From 66-474 sp035606235 (lineage in GTDB: Bacteria > Pseudomonadota > Gammaproteobacteria > Xanthomonadales > Rhodanobacteraceae): 64,000 nucleotides of DNA. The translations under genes and the position numbers were made by a program. Under the pieces are notes generated by a model. That model was not told the origin of the DNA. It saw only the letters and a list, made by a program, of their open reading frames with translations, and ran no database searches. The stretch lies in assembly GCA_035606235.1 (NCBI GenBank), contig DATNFU010000026.1, positions 62,001-126,000 of the forward strand. The letters run 5' to 3'. The stretch's first letter is position 1. Every line of letters starts with the position of its first letter. This document shows positions 51,603 to 59,479 of this stretch, piece after piece.

Positions 51603-52640
51603 TCAGGCGCCGCGGCGAGTGCGCTGCTGCTTCCTGGCGAGATAGCGCAGATAAATCAGTACCGCTTTTTCGGCCTGGGTCAAACCACGCCCGGTTCGCA
51701 CTGCCGCGCGTTCGCAAGCCGTGCGCAGGGTCGCGGCTTCCGCGCGCGATTCGTAGGCGTGCATGATCGCGGGATGTACATAGGCGCGGCGGCACACCGC
51801 CGGCGTGTTGCCCAGCTCCGCCGCGGCATGTTCGATCGCGCCGCGCAGCATCGCCTGCGAAGGTTTGCCATGCGCGATCAGCGCACCGGCCACACTCACC
51901 GTCGCCGCCCAGGTGCGGAAGTCCTTGGCGGTGAAATCGCCGGCGATCTCGCGCAGATAATCGTTGATCTCATTGGAGCTGACGCGATGCAGCTTGCCTT
52001 GTTCGTCGCGGTACTTGAACAGGTGTTGCCCGGGCAGATCCTCACAACGCCGCACCACCCTCGCAACCCGCGCATCGGTGAGCGTGACTTGCTGGTCGCG
52101 GCCCGATTTGCCGCGAAAATGCAGGATCACTTCGTCGCCGCGCACCCGTGCGTGGCGATCGCGCAAGGTGCTGAGTCCGAACGATCGATTGGCCCTGGCA
52201 TACTCCTCGTTGCCGATCCGCGCGTGGGTGCGATCGAGCAGGCGCAGGATGGTGGCCAGCACACGTTCGCGCGCCAGCCCCTCGCGGCGCATGTCGCGCG
52301 CGATGCGCGCGCGCAATTTCGGCAAGGCGCGCGCGAAATCCAGCGTGCGCTCGAATTTGGTTTCTTCCCGCCACGCTTTCCATAGCGGGTGATAGCGGTA
52401 TTGCTTGCGTCCGCGGGCATCGCGCGCGGTGGCCTGCAGATGGCCGCGCGCGCTACGGCAAATCCACACGTCGGTATAAGCCGGCGGAATTGCCAGCGAG
52501 CGGATGCGCGCCAGCACCCGCTCGTCGCGCAGCAGGCGCCCGTGGTGATCGAGATAGACAAAGTGCTTGCCGCGTCGCTGTCGCGTATAGCCGGTTTGGG
52601 TATCGGAAACGTAGATGAGCCGGGAACGTTTGTTCGACAT
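51603..52640 (-). CDS. DNA topoisomerase IB (poxvirus type)
   Basis: A 345-residue type IB topoisomerase, which relaxes both supercoil signs through a 3'-phosphotyrosine. Landmarks are IPPAYTDVWICRSARGHLQATARDARGRKQYRYH, LLDRTHARIGNEEYARANRSFGL, LHFRGKSGRDQQVTL, KDFRTWAATV and the catalytic Tyr in CRRAYVHPAIM. Length is normal. This is an accessory enzyme often found in proteobacterial stress or plasmid-borne regions. It is divergent from the DUF4142 gene. Confidence 0.92.
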   Translation of the reverse strand: MSNKRSRLIYVSDTQTGYTRQRRGKHFVYLDHHGRLLRDERVLARIRSLAIPPAYTDVWICRSARGHLQATARDARGRKQYRYHPLWKAWREETKFERTLDFARALPKLRARIARDMRREGLARERVLATILRLLDRTHARIGNEEYARANRSFGLSTLRDRHARVRGDEVILHFRGKSGRDQQVTLTDARVARVVRRCEDLPGQHLFKYRDEQGKLHRVSSNEINDYLREIAGDFTAKDFRTWAATVSVAGALIAHGKPSQAMLRGAIEHAAAELGNTPAVCRRAYVHPAIMHAYESRAEAATLRTACERAAVRTGRGLTQAEKAVLIYLRYLARKQQRTRRGA

Positions 52641-52714
52641 CGTGCGTCGGGCAAGTTTTTCCTAGGAGCCAACAGTGCCACGATCACTCGCCGCGCCGGG
52701 GCATGGTCGACGCG

Positions 52715-52730
52715 TGGCACTGCGATTGCT
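52715..52730 (+). promoter_or_regulatory. sigma-54 promoter of the DUF4142 gene
   Basis: TGGCAC-TGCGA-TTGCT is a perfect match to the -24/-12 consensus with GG-N10-GC. The predicted start near 52741 leaves a 25-nt leader containing CGGAG before the ATG at 52766. Confidence 0.75.
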
Positions 52731-52765
52731 TGTACATGCCGGGGTAGCCGAGAACGGAGTCAACC

Positions 52766-53272
52766 ATGAAAACATGTCAAGGAATGATGATCTTCGCCGG
52801 ATGCTTGCTGAGCACCGCGGCACTGTGCGCATCCCAGGACGCGAGCTTCGCCAAGAAGGCCGCCAGCGGCGGCATGACGGAAGTGGCCATGGGCCAACTC
52901 GCCGAAAGCCATGGACAGAGCGCGGATGTGAAAAGTTTCGGTCAACGCATGGTGCAGGATCACGGCGCCGCCAATGACAAATTGAAAGCCGCCGCGGCGC
53001 AGGAAAACATCCAGTTGCCGACCCGGCCAGATTCCACGGACCAGAAGGCGATCGATCGTCTTTCGTCGCTGCATGGCGCGGCGTTCGACAAGGCCTATGC
53101 GCAAACGATGGTCAAGGATCACAAGAAGGACATCAGCGAATTCAAACTGGAAGCACGGCGCGCGAAATCGCCGGTGCAGAACTTCGCGCAGGCGACCTTG
53201 CCGACGCTGCAAGAACATTTGCAACTGGCCGAAAAACTTCCGGGTGAAGCAGCCACGCCGAACGGTCAATAA
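52766..53272 (+). CDS. DUF4142 periplasmic protein
   Basis: A 168-residue exported protein with a signal peptide (MMIFAGCLLSTAALCAS). The ferritin-like helical DUF4142 domain follows: DASFAKKAASGGMTEVAMGQLA, SADVKSFGQRMVQDHGAANDKL, AFDKAYAQTMVKDHKKDISEF and FAQATLPTLQEHLQLAEKL. The biochemical role of this family is unknown; members are commonly stress- or envelope-associated. A near-ideal sigma-54 promoter is directly upstream. It is divergent from the topoisomerase IB gene. Confidence 0.9.
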   Translation: MKTCQGMMIFAGCLLSTAALCASQDASFAKKAASGGMTEVAMGQLAESHGQSADVKSFGQRMVQDHGAANDKLKAAAAQENIQLPTRPDSTDQKAIDRLSSLHGAAFDKAYAQTMVKDHKKDISEFKLEARRAKSPVQNFAQATLPTLQEHLQLAEKLPGEAATPNGQ

Positions 53273-53353
53273 TCCGGGCGGGCAGGGGTGATGGATCCGC
53301 CGCCTCGCGCGGCACGGTAAGCTTTTGCATCTTTCACCCAACGGTCCGCCCGC

Positions 53354-53713
53354 TTGCCAACCGACATCTACAAGATTTTCGACATCGAAGCCGCGCATCG
53401 TTTGCCGAATGTGCCGCAAGGACACAAATGCGCGCGGCTGCATGGACATTCTTTCCGCATCGAAATCCACCTGCGTGGCGAACCGGACCCCACGCTCGGC
53501 TGGGTGATGGATTTCGCCGAACTCAAGACGGTGTTTGCGCCGGTATTCGACGCGCTCGACCATCGTTATCTCAATGACGTGCCGGGGCTGGAAAATCCGA
53601 CCAGCGAGCGGCTTGCGCAATGGATCTGGGCGCGGCTGCGACCGTCACTGCCGCTGCTGCATGAGGTGGTGGTGCGGGAAACCTGCACGGCTGGAGCGCG
53701 CTATCGCGGGTGA
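53354..53713 (+). CDS. queD: 6-carboxy-5,6,7,8-tetrahydropterin synthase
   Basis: QueD converts dihydroneopterin triphosphate to carboxytetrahydropterin in queuosine and 7-deazapurine synthesis. The 119-residue protein has the zinc ligands in EAAHRLP and LHGHSF, the catalytic Cys in GHKCARLHGH and LDHRYLND later. The initiation codon is TTG at 53354, the only candidate that gives the family N-terminus (IYKIFDIEAAH). The Shine-Dalgarno is poor, so expression may be low. No other queuosine genes adjoin. Confidence 0.92.
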   Translation: MPTDIYKIFDIEAAHRLPNVPQGHKCARLHGHSFRIEIHLRGEPDPTLGWVMDFAELKTVFAPVFDALDHRYLNDVPGLENPTSERLAQWIWARLRPSLPLLHEVVVRETCTAGARYRG

Positions 53714-53937
53714 GGCGGCGCGCTTGCGGGATGCCTTGAATGGCATTGCGCGGGGCGAACGAATGCACAAGGATATGCGCGTCGGGAACGGCTTCGGGGA
53801 GGGCTGCGCGCCCTACGTTCCGTGGAGCCGGCTCGCTGACTTGGGCAGCATTGACGCGCTGCGGCATGCCAAGAACACCCCCGCCTACCCTCTACATCAG
53901 GCTTTCAAGCCAAATCCAGAGCGGATGAAAAGATTTT

Positions 53938-53952
53938 TGTTGCATTGCAACA
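53938..53952. promoter_or_regulatory. TGTTGCA-T-TGCAACA palindrome, candidate PhaR-type operator
   Basis: A perfect 7-bp inverted repeat with one central base, 51 bp upstream of the phasin ATG, in an AT-rich stretch likely to hold its promoter. It contains TGC-N3-GCA, the kind of site described for PhaR repressors of phasin genes (Paracoccus). No phaR gene is in the window. Confidence 0.5.
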
Positions 53953-54002
53953 TTCGGTGCGCTAGAGTGTGTATCATTCACCCCACCCGCGAGGGACACG
54001 AC

Positions 54003-54383
54003 ATGTACGCACCATGGCAGCAGCAGACGATCGATCTCGGCAAGCAATTGGCCGAGCAGGCCTATCAGGCACAGTTGACCGCGTTGCGCGGCTTCACCGA
54101 AATCCAGGGTCTGCACGCGAAGGCACTGGAAGCGCAGGTCAAGGCCAATCTTGCATTCGTCGCCGATTCAATGGCCGCGCGTGAAATCGATGAGGTCAGC
54201 ACGTTGTGGCCGAAGGGTCTGGATTTCGCGCGCAACAGCGCCGAAGCCGCCTATGCCACCAACCAGCAGGCGCTGGGCATCGCGCAGAAGACCGCCGAGC
54301 AGCTCGGCGAACTGACCCGCGGCACCGTCAAGGCAGCCAACGACGCGGCAAGCAGCACCGCCAAGAAGACCGCCGCGCGCTGA
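54003..54383 (+). CDS. phasin family protein
   Basis: A 126-residue helical protein expected to coat polyhydroxyalkanoate granules. Typical segments are MYAPWQQQTIDLGKQLAEQAY, LRGFTEIQGLHAKALEAQVKANLAF, AAREIDEVSTLWPKGLDFARNSAE and the Ala/Lys-rich tail AASSTAKKTAAR. GAGGGA lies before the ATG, which was chosen over the long open frame upstream. It is monocistronic: it has its own operator-like palindrome and a strong terminator. No PHA synthase is in the window. Confidence 0.9.
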   Translation: MYAPWQQQTIDLGKQLAEQAYQAQLTALRGFTEIQGLHAKALEAQVKANLAFVADSMAAREIDEVSTLWPKGLDFARNSAEAAYATNQQALGIAQKTAEQLGELTRGTVKAANDAASSTAKKTAAR

Positions 54384-54454
54384 GGCTTTTCCACGCGCGC
54401 ACGCAGCATTCGCGCGCCGGCGAACTCCCCCTCCCTCCCGCCGCGCGATCCCCG

Positions 54455-54488
54455 ACCGGACGTCCTCCCCGACGTCCGGTTTTTTTTT
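54455..54488 (+). terminator. strong rho-independent terminator after phasin
   Basis: ACCGGACGTC pairs perfectly with GACGTCCGGT around a CTCCCC loop and runs into nine T residues. It starts 71 bp after the phasin stop codon. Confidence 0.93.
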
Positions 54489-54561
54489 CGGGTTGTCCGT
54501 GCGTCGCACTCCTGAAGAACAGCACGCTTCGACGCGGCTTCGATATCGGCTGATTCCTTGC

Positions 54562-55395
54562 TCAAAACCTGCCCGCCTGGAAATCCTGCATCGCCTGCAC
54601 GATCTGCTCGGGGGTATTCATCACGAACGGACCGTATTTGGCGACCGGCTCGTTGAGCGGCTTGCCCGCGACCACCAGAACGCGCACGGGATGCCTGTCC
54701 GCCGACAGCAACAGCGAATCGCCCGAAGACAACACGCCCAGCTCCCTGTGCGCCAGCGCTTCACCGCCGGCCCGTGCGCCTTCACCCTCGAACACATAGG
54801 CGAACGCGTTGTGGGTGGACGGCAATGGAATCTCCACGCGCGCACCCGGCTCGAGTGCCACATCCAGATACACCGGTTGCGTGGCCACCCCGCTGACCGG
54901 GCCGCGTACACCGAACATCTCACCGGCAACCACCCTCACGCGCACGCCCGGCGCGGGTTCCGCGTTCGGAATGTTTTCAGGCGCGATATCCTGGTAACGC
55001 GGCGCACTCATCTTGTCGGCCGCGGGAAGATTCACCCACAACTGGAAACCGCGCATCAGCCCGTGATCCTGCTCGGGCATTTCCGAATGCACGATGCCGC
55101 GTCCGGCCGTCATCCATTGCACGCTGCCGGGTTCCAGCAACCCGGAATTGCCCTGGTTGTCGCGATGGCGCATGCGCCCATCGAGCATGTAGGTGACGGT
55201 CTCGAAGCCACGATGCGGATGGTTGGGGAATCCGGCGATGTAATCGTTCGCGGCATCGGACCCGAATTCGTCCAGCAACAGGAACGGATCCAGCATTTCC
55301 AGCGCGCGCTGGCCGATCACGCGGGTCAGCTTGACGCCGGCGCCGTCGTTGGTCGGGATGCCGCGCGCGCGGCGGGTGATGGTGCGGGAAGTCAT
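54562..55395 (-). CDS. pirin family protein
   Basis: A 277-residue bicupin. The N-terminal cupin carries FPNHPHRGFETVTYMLDG and EPGSVQWMTAGRGIVHSEMPEQ with the metal-binding His and Glu residues; FQLWVNLP and a C-terminal cupin (PSTHNAFAYVFEGEG, GDSLLLSA) follow. Bacterial pirins are linked to quercetinase activity or redox control, and the role here is not defined. The REP-like element at 55510 lies upstream. Confidence 0.9.
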   Translation of the reverse strand: MTSRTITRRARGIPTNDGAGVKLTRVIGQRALEMLDPFLLLDEFGSDAANDYIAGFPNHPHRGFETVTYMLDGRMRHRDNQGNSGLLEPGSVQWMTAGRGIVHSEMPEQDHGLMRGFQLWVNLPAADKMSAPRYQDIAPENIPNAEPAPGVRVRVVAGEMFGVRGPVSGVATQPVYLDVALEPGARVEIPLPSTHNAFAYVFEGEGARAGGEALAHRELGVLSSGDSLLLSADRHPVRVLVVAGKPLNEPVAKYGPFVMNTPEQIVQAMQDFQAGRF

Positions 55396-55509
55396 GGGGG
55401 TCTCCGGAAGCTCTTCAGGCGTGCAAGATGTACCCGTACGGGCGAAAAGCCAATGCGCGCCCTGGGAACGCAGCGTTCATGCCGGAGCGCACGGCAAATT
55501 TCGTCAATC

Positions 55510-55583
55510 CGGGCCGCGCAGCGCGGAACCACGGAGCTCTTGGTCATGGATGACGCGCTGGTCGCGCGCAGGCGCATTCCTAC
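55510..55583. repeat. degenerate REP/BIME-like element
   Basis: GCGCGGAACCACGGAGCTC at the left and GGTCGCGCGCAGGCGC-ATTCCTAC at the right are related, inverted halves. The right half matches the right arm of the element at 63195–63272 apart from a few bases, and both share GGAGCTC. It lies between two minus-strand genes. Confidence 0.6.
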
Positions 55584-55693
55584 GGGCAGATTCCGGTTCC
55601 GTTCGCGATGGAGCCGCGAACCACCCCGAAATGACGTCGGGAGGATGCGGGGGACGTCCGACCCACCCGGCTCCGAGTCCCTCTTCTCGGCCC

Positions 55694-56374
55694 TCAGTGC
55701 ACCCATCTTCCGCCGCGGCGCGCCGGCAGACGCGGAAACACGCTGGATGACGCGCCGCCGCCGGCGGTGCGTTCGCGCTCGGACGGCGGGTGCACGCGCC
55801 AGTAGTGCGCCAGCGCGGTCACGGCCTGCGGAATTTGCGCAAGACACGCTTCGTATTCCTGATCCTCCAGTTTTTCGATCGGCACGTCGGCGGAAAGGAT
55901 CCCGTCATCCACCGCCAGCGCCATGATCGGCCCGAGCAACTCCATGAGATCGGTGTCTTCGGCCAGCCGCGTTTCCCACATCGCCGCGCGCAGATCGATG
56001 CCGCGCGAAAAGCCTTCGCACCAGCCCGCGGCGGACAGATCGCCCGGTTGATCGTTCGCGTCAGCCAATTCGCCCAGCACCGGTTCGTAATTGTCGCTCT
56101 CAAGTTCGGTCGGGATTGAATCGTTGAGCTTGGCCAGCAACGCGAGAATGCTGCGGCCCTGATCGGGATCCTCGAACGGCGCCTGCAAGACCTCGGGCAA
56201 CCATTCCTCCGGCAGCGCGGGTTCCGGCCCGACGGCCAGCGCGGTCAGCAAGCCATGCACGCCATCCAGCAACAAGCCCTCGTCGCTTTGCGCGGCGTGC
56301 GCACGCAAAAAATGATCGAGTTGTTCCAACTCGCTGTCGGCCAGGCTGACCTGCGGTTCGCTGGCTGCGCTCAT
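55694..56374 (-). CDS. YecA/UPF0149 family protein
   Basis: A 226-residue helical protein of the YgfB/YecA family with LEQLDHFLRAHAAQSDEGLLLDGVHGLLTAL, LPEEWLPEV, GWCEGFSRGIDL and LLGPIMALA. The C-terminal SEC-C zinc motif found in some YecA proteins is absent; the end is Ser/Arg/Gly-rich. Function uncertain. The ATG at 56374 has GGGAGA upstream and a good sigma-70 promoter at 56408–56436. Confidence 0.85.
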   Translation of the reverse strand: MSAASEPQVSLADSELEQLDHFLRAHAAQSDEGLLLDGVHGLLTALAVGPEPALPEEWLPEVLQAPFEDPDQGRSILALLAKLNDSIPTELESDNYEPVLGELADANDQPGDLSAAGWCEGFSRGIDLRAAMWETRLAEDTDLMELLGPIMALAVDDGILSADVPIEKLEDQEYEACLAQIPQAVTALAHYWRVHPPSERERTAGGGASSSVFPRLPARRGGRWVH

Positions 56375-56407
56375 GGAGCGGAATCTCCCATTGAAAACTG
56401 GATCCAG

Positions 56408-56436
56408 ATTATTTGACACCGATGAACGCGACTCAA
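56408..56436 (-). promoter_or_regulatory. sigma-70 promoter of the YecA-like gene
   Basis: On the minus strand TTGAGT and AATAAT are separated by exactly 17 bp, in a locally AT-rich stretch. The predicted start near 56401 gives a leader of about 27 nt. Confidence 0.55.
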
Positions 56437-56470
56437 CGCACTCCATCCATATGGCAAAGCTGATCGACTT

Positions 56471-57265
56471 CTATCCGTGTTGATCCGTACCGTCAATTTC
56501 AATCATCACCGGAACATGATCCGACGGCCGCTCCCACGTGCGGGGGATGCGGTCGATGGTGGCCGATTTCAATTTTGCGTTCAGCGCCGCGCTGACCAGA
56601 ACCAGGTCGATGCGCAGGCCCAGGTTGCGGCGAAACGCGCCTTGGCGGTAATCCCACCAGCTGTAGTGTCCGGCCTCCGCGTTAAGTGCGCGGAAGGAAT
56701 CGGTGAAACCGAGCCCGAGGATGCCGCGCAAGGCGTCGCGTTCGGGGGTCGAACACAGCACCTGTTCACGCCAGGCTTCCGGATCATGCACGTCGCGATC
56801 CTCCGGCGCGATGTTGAAATCGCCGAGCACCACGGTCCGCGGGTACTGCGCAAGTTGCTCGCGTAGAAATCCGGTGACGTGCGTCAACCAGCGCAACTTG
56901 TGCGCGTACTTGTCGCTGTCGACGGCCTGTCCGTTGACCACATACAAGTCGATGATGCGCACCGCGCGCTCGCCCTCGCCGATGCTGGCAGCGAGGATGC
57001 GCCGCGCCGGATCCTCCAGCCCCGCCACGTCGGTGACGATCTCGCGCAGCGGTTCGCGGCTCAGGATCGCCACGCCGTTGTAGGTTTTCTGCCCGGCGAA
57101 GGCGCATTGAAACCCAAGCTCCGCGAACGCTTCGCGCGGAAACTTCTCGTCGGCGAGCTTGGTTTCCTGCAGCGCCAGCACATCCGGTTGCGCCTCCGCG
57201 CACCAACGCTGCACATGCGGCAGGCGCACGTTGAGGGAATTGACGTTCCAGGAAGCGATTTTCAC
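56471..57265 (-). CDS. xthA: exodeoxyribonuclease III
   Basis: The main AP endonuclease and 3'-repair exonuclease of base excision repair. The 264-residue protein shows ASWNVNSLNVRLPHVQRW, ALQETKLADE (metal-binding Glu), YNGVAILSR, VVLGDFNIAPEDRDVHDP (catalytic Asp and Asn), LGLRIDLVLVS and the terminal catalytic SDHVPVMIEI. Length is standard. It starts at ATG 57265, 70 bp after the end of prlC in the direction of transcription. Confidence 0.96.
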   Translation of the reverse strand: MKIASWNVNSLNVRLPHVQRWCAEAQPDVLALQETKLADEKFPREAFAELGFQCAFAGQKTYNGVAILSREPLREIVTDVAGLEDPARRILAASIGEGERAVRIIDLYVVNGQAVDSDKYAHKLRWLTHVTGFLREQLAQYPRTVVLGDFNIAPEDRDVHDPEAWREQVLCSTPERDALRGILGLGFTDSFRALNAEAGHYSWWDYRQGAFRRNLGLRIDLVLVSAALNAKLKSATIDRIPRTWERPSDHVPVMIEIDGTDQHG

Positions 57266-57334
57266 GGCCGCATTGTAGCGTGCGTTTCGCGCGCACCCGA
57301 TGGCCGGAAATCACCAGCATGCGCCTCGCGTACG

Positions 57335-59392
57335 CTACCGGAGTCCGTAGCTTTTCAACAGCGCCTCCGGCCGTGGCGCGCGCCCGCGAAAAGCGATGAA
57401 GGATTGCAGCGCCGGCCGCGTCGCGCCCACACCCAGTACTTCTTCACGGAAGCGCGCACCCAGTTCGCGATCGATGGCACTGCGGCCGCCATCGGCGCGC
57501 TCCTCGAACGCGCCGAACGCATCCGCCGACAACAATTCGGCCCACAGGTAGCTGTAATAGCCGGCCGCGTAACCGCCCGAGAAAACATGCGTGAACGCAT
57601 GCGGAAAGCGTTGCCACGCCGGCGGATGCAGCACCGACACCTCATTGCGCACGCCCTCCAGCACTTCCATCACGCGCGCGCCGCGCTGCGGATCGAAATC
57701 GCGATGCAGCAGGAAATCAAACAGCGCAAATTCCAGTTGCCGCACCAGGAACAGCCCGGCATGGAAATGTCGCGCCGCCAGCATCCGCTCGAACAGCGCC
57801 GCCGGCAGCGGTTCATCATTGCGGTAATGCCGAGCGAAACCATCCAGCGCTTCGCGGTTCCAGCCGAAGTTTTCCATGAACTGGCTGGGCAGCTCCACCG
57901 CGTCCCATTCCACACCGTCGATGCCGCCAACCGAGGGAATGTCCACTTCGGTCAGCATGTGGTGCAGGCCGTGGCCGAATTCATGGAACAAGGTCAGCAC
58001 ATCGTCATGGGTCAGCAGCGCGGGCGCCTCCGGCGTGGGCGGCGCGAAGTTGCAGGTCAGAAACGCGATCGGCAGCGCCAGCGACACGCCGTCGCGAAAA
58101 CGCGAGCGGCACACATCCATCCACGCGCCACCGCGCTTGCCGGTGCGCGCGTACAAATCCAGATAACAGCCGGCGATGGTCCTGCCCTGCGCATCGCGCA
58201 CATCGAAATAGCGCACGTCCGGGTGCCATACATCCACGCCTTCACGTGCGTGCAAGTGGATGTCGTAAAGTTTTTCGGCCAGACCGAAAAGGCCGCCGAT
58301 CACCGCCGGCGCGGGGAAGTACGGCTTCAGTTCTTCCTCGTCGAGTCGATAGCGCGCGCGGCGCAATTTTTCGGCCGCGTAGCCGACGTCCCACGCTTCC
58401 AGATTCTCGATGTGCAAGGTGTCGCGCGCGTAGGCGCGCAATTCGTCCAACTCGCGTTGCGCCACCGGCTTGGCGCGCCGCACCAGGTCATGCAGGAAAT
58501 CCAGCACCGTTTGCGGCGACGTCGCCATCTTGGTTGCCAGCGATTCCTCCGCTGCGTTCTCGAATCCGAGCAGACGCGCGGCCTCGTGACGCAACGCCAC
58601 GATCTTTTCGATACGCACGCTGTTGTCGAACTTGCCCGCGCCCGGGCCCTGGTCCGAGGCGCGAGTCTGGTAGGCCCAGTACACGCGCTCGCGCAGCTCG
58701 CGATTGTCGGCATAGGTAAGCACCGCCTGCACGCTGGGCTGTTTCAGCGTGACCAGGAACCCTTCCAGCTCGTGCTCACGCGCATATTCACGCAGTACCG
58801 CGCGACCGGATTCGGGAATGCCGGCAAGATCGCGCTCGTCGGTGATGTGCTCGTGCCAGGCATCACTGGCATCCAGCACCGCATTGGCGAAATCGGTCGA
58901 GAGCTGCGAAAGCTCGTTGGCGATTTCGCGAAAGCGCGTGCGCGCGGGTTCTTCCAGCGCCACCCCGCTCAAGCGAAAATCGCGCAACGCGTGCTCGACC
59001 GCGGCGCGCTGCGCAGGCGTCGCGTCATTGAAATCGGGCGCTTCGGAAATCCGCCGCACCGCTTCATACAGCGCGCGGTTCTGGCCGAGTTCGCTGGAGA
59101 ATTCGGTGATTTTTTCCAGCGCCTGTGAATAAGCCTCGCGCAAAGCCGGCGTGTCGGCCACGGCGTGCAGGTGCGAGACCGGCGCCCACGCGCGCGCCAA
59201 TCGCTGCTCCAGGCGCTCCTGCTCCAGCATCACGCGGTCGAAATCGCCCGAATCGCCGCAAGCGGTCAGCGCGTCGACGCGGGCCCGGTAGTCGGCAAGC
59301 ATCGTCTCGACCGCCGGCAACACCTGTTCGGGGCGAATGGACGAGAACGGCGGCAGCGGCGTGTCGGCGAGCAGCGGGTTGGCGTCGTGCAT
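57335..59392 (-). CDS. prlC: oligopeptidase A (M3 metallopeptidase)
   Basis: A cytoplasmic zinc endopeptidase that degrades signal peptides and short oligopeptides. The 685-residue length fits. The zinc motif is LFHEFGHGLHHML (HEXXH), with the third ligand region GIDGVEWDAVELPSQFMENF downstream. An earlier segment is YLDLYARTGKRGGAWMD. ATG 59392 has a CCGGAGG Shine-Dalgarno and is preferred to the longer open frame. It is divergent from the patatin gene and upstream of xthA. Confidence 0.95.
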   Translation of the reverse strand: MHDANPLLADTPLPPFSSIRPEQVLPAVETMLADYRARVDALTACGDSGDFDRVMLEQERLEQRLARAWAPVSHLHAVADTPALREAYSQALEKITEFSSELGQNRALYEAVRRISEAPDFNDATPAQRAAVEHALRDFRLSGVALEEPARTRFREIANELSQLSTDFANAVLDASDAWHEHITDERDLAGIPESGRAVLREYAREHELEGFLVTLKQPSVQAVLTYADNRELRERVYWAYQTRASDQGPGAGKFDNSVRIEKIVALRHEAARLLGFENAAEESLATKMATSPQTVLDFLHDLVRRAKPVAQRELDELRAYARDTLHIENLEAWDVGYAAEKLRRARYRLDEEELKPYFPAPAVIGGLFGLAEKLYDIHLHAREGVDVWHPDVRYFDVRDAQGRTIAGCYLDLYARTGKRGGAWMDVCRSRFRDGVSLALPIAFLTCNFAPPTPEAPALLTHDDVLTLFHEFGHGLHHMLTEVDIPSVGGIDGVEWDAVELPSQFMENFGWNREALDGFARHYRNDEPLPAALFERMLAARHFHAGLFLVRQLEFALFDFLLHRDFDPQRGARVMEVLEGVRNEVSVLHPPAWQRFPHAFTHVFSGGYAAGYYSYLWAELLSADAFGAFEERADGGRSAIDRELGARFREEVLGVGATRPALQSFIAFRGRAPRPEALLKSYGLR

Positions 59393-59479
59393 GAAAGCCT
59401 CCGGATGACCTCCCAGCGTGGCGTTGCGCGATACGGAAATCAAGCGCCGCGCCCGCGCGCTCGGCTACGATGCGCCGGC

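Noticed and set aside
53535..54002. Long frame upstream of phasin in the same frame as the phasin gene
   Set aside because: It overlaps queD in another frame and the intervening residues are not phasin-like. The ATG at 54003 has its own Shine-Dalgarno and operator-like upstream region.
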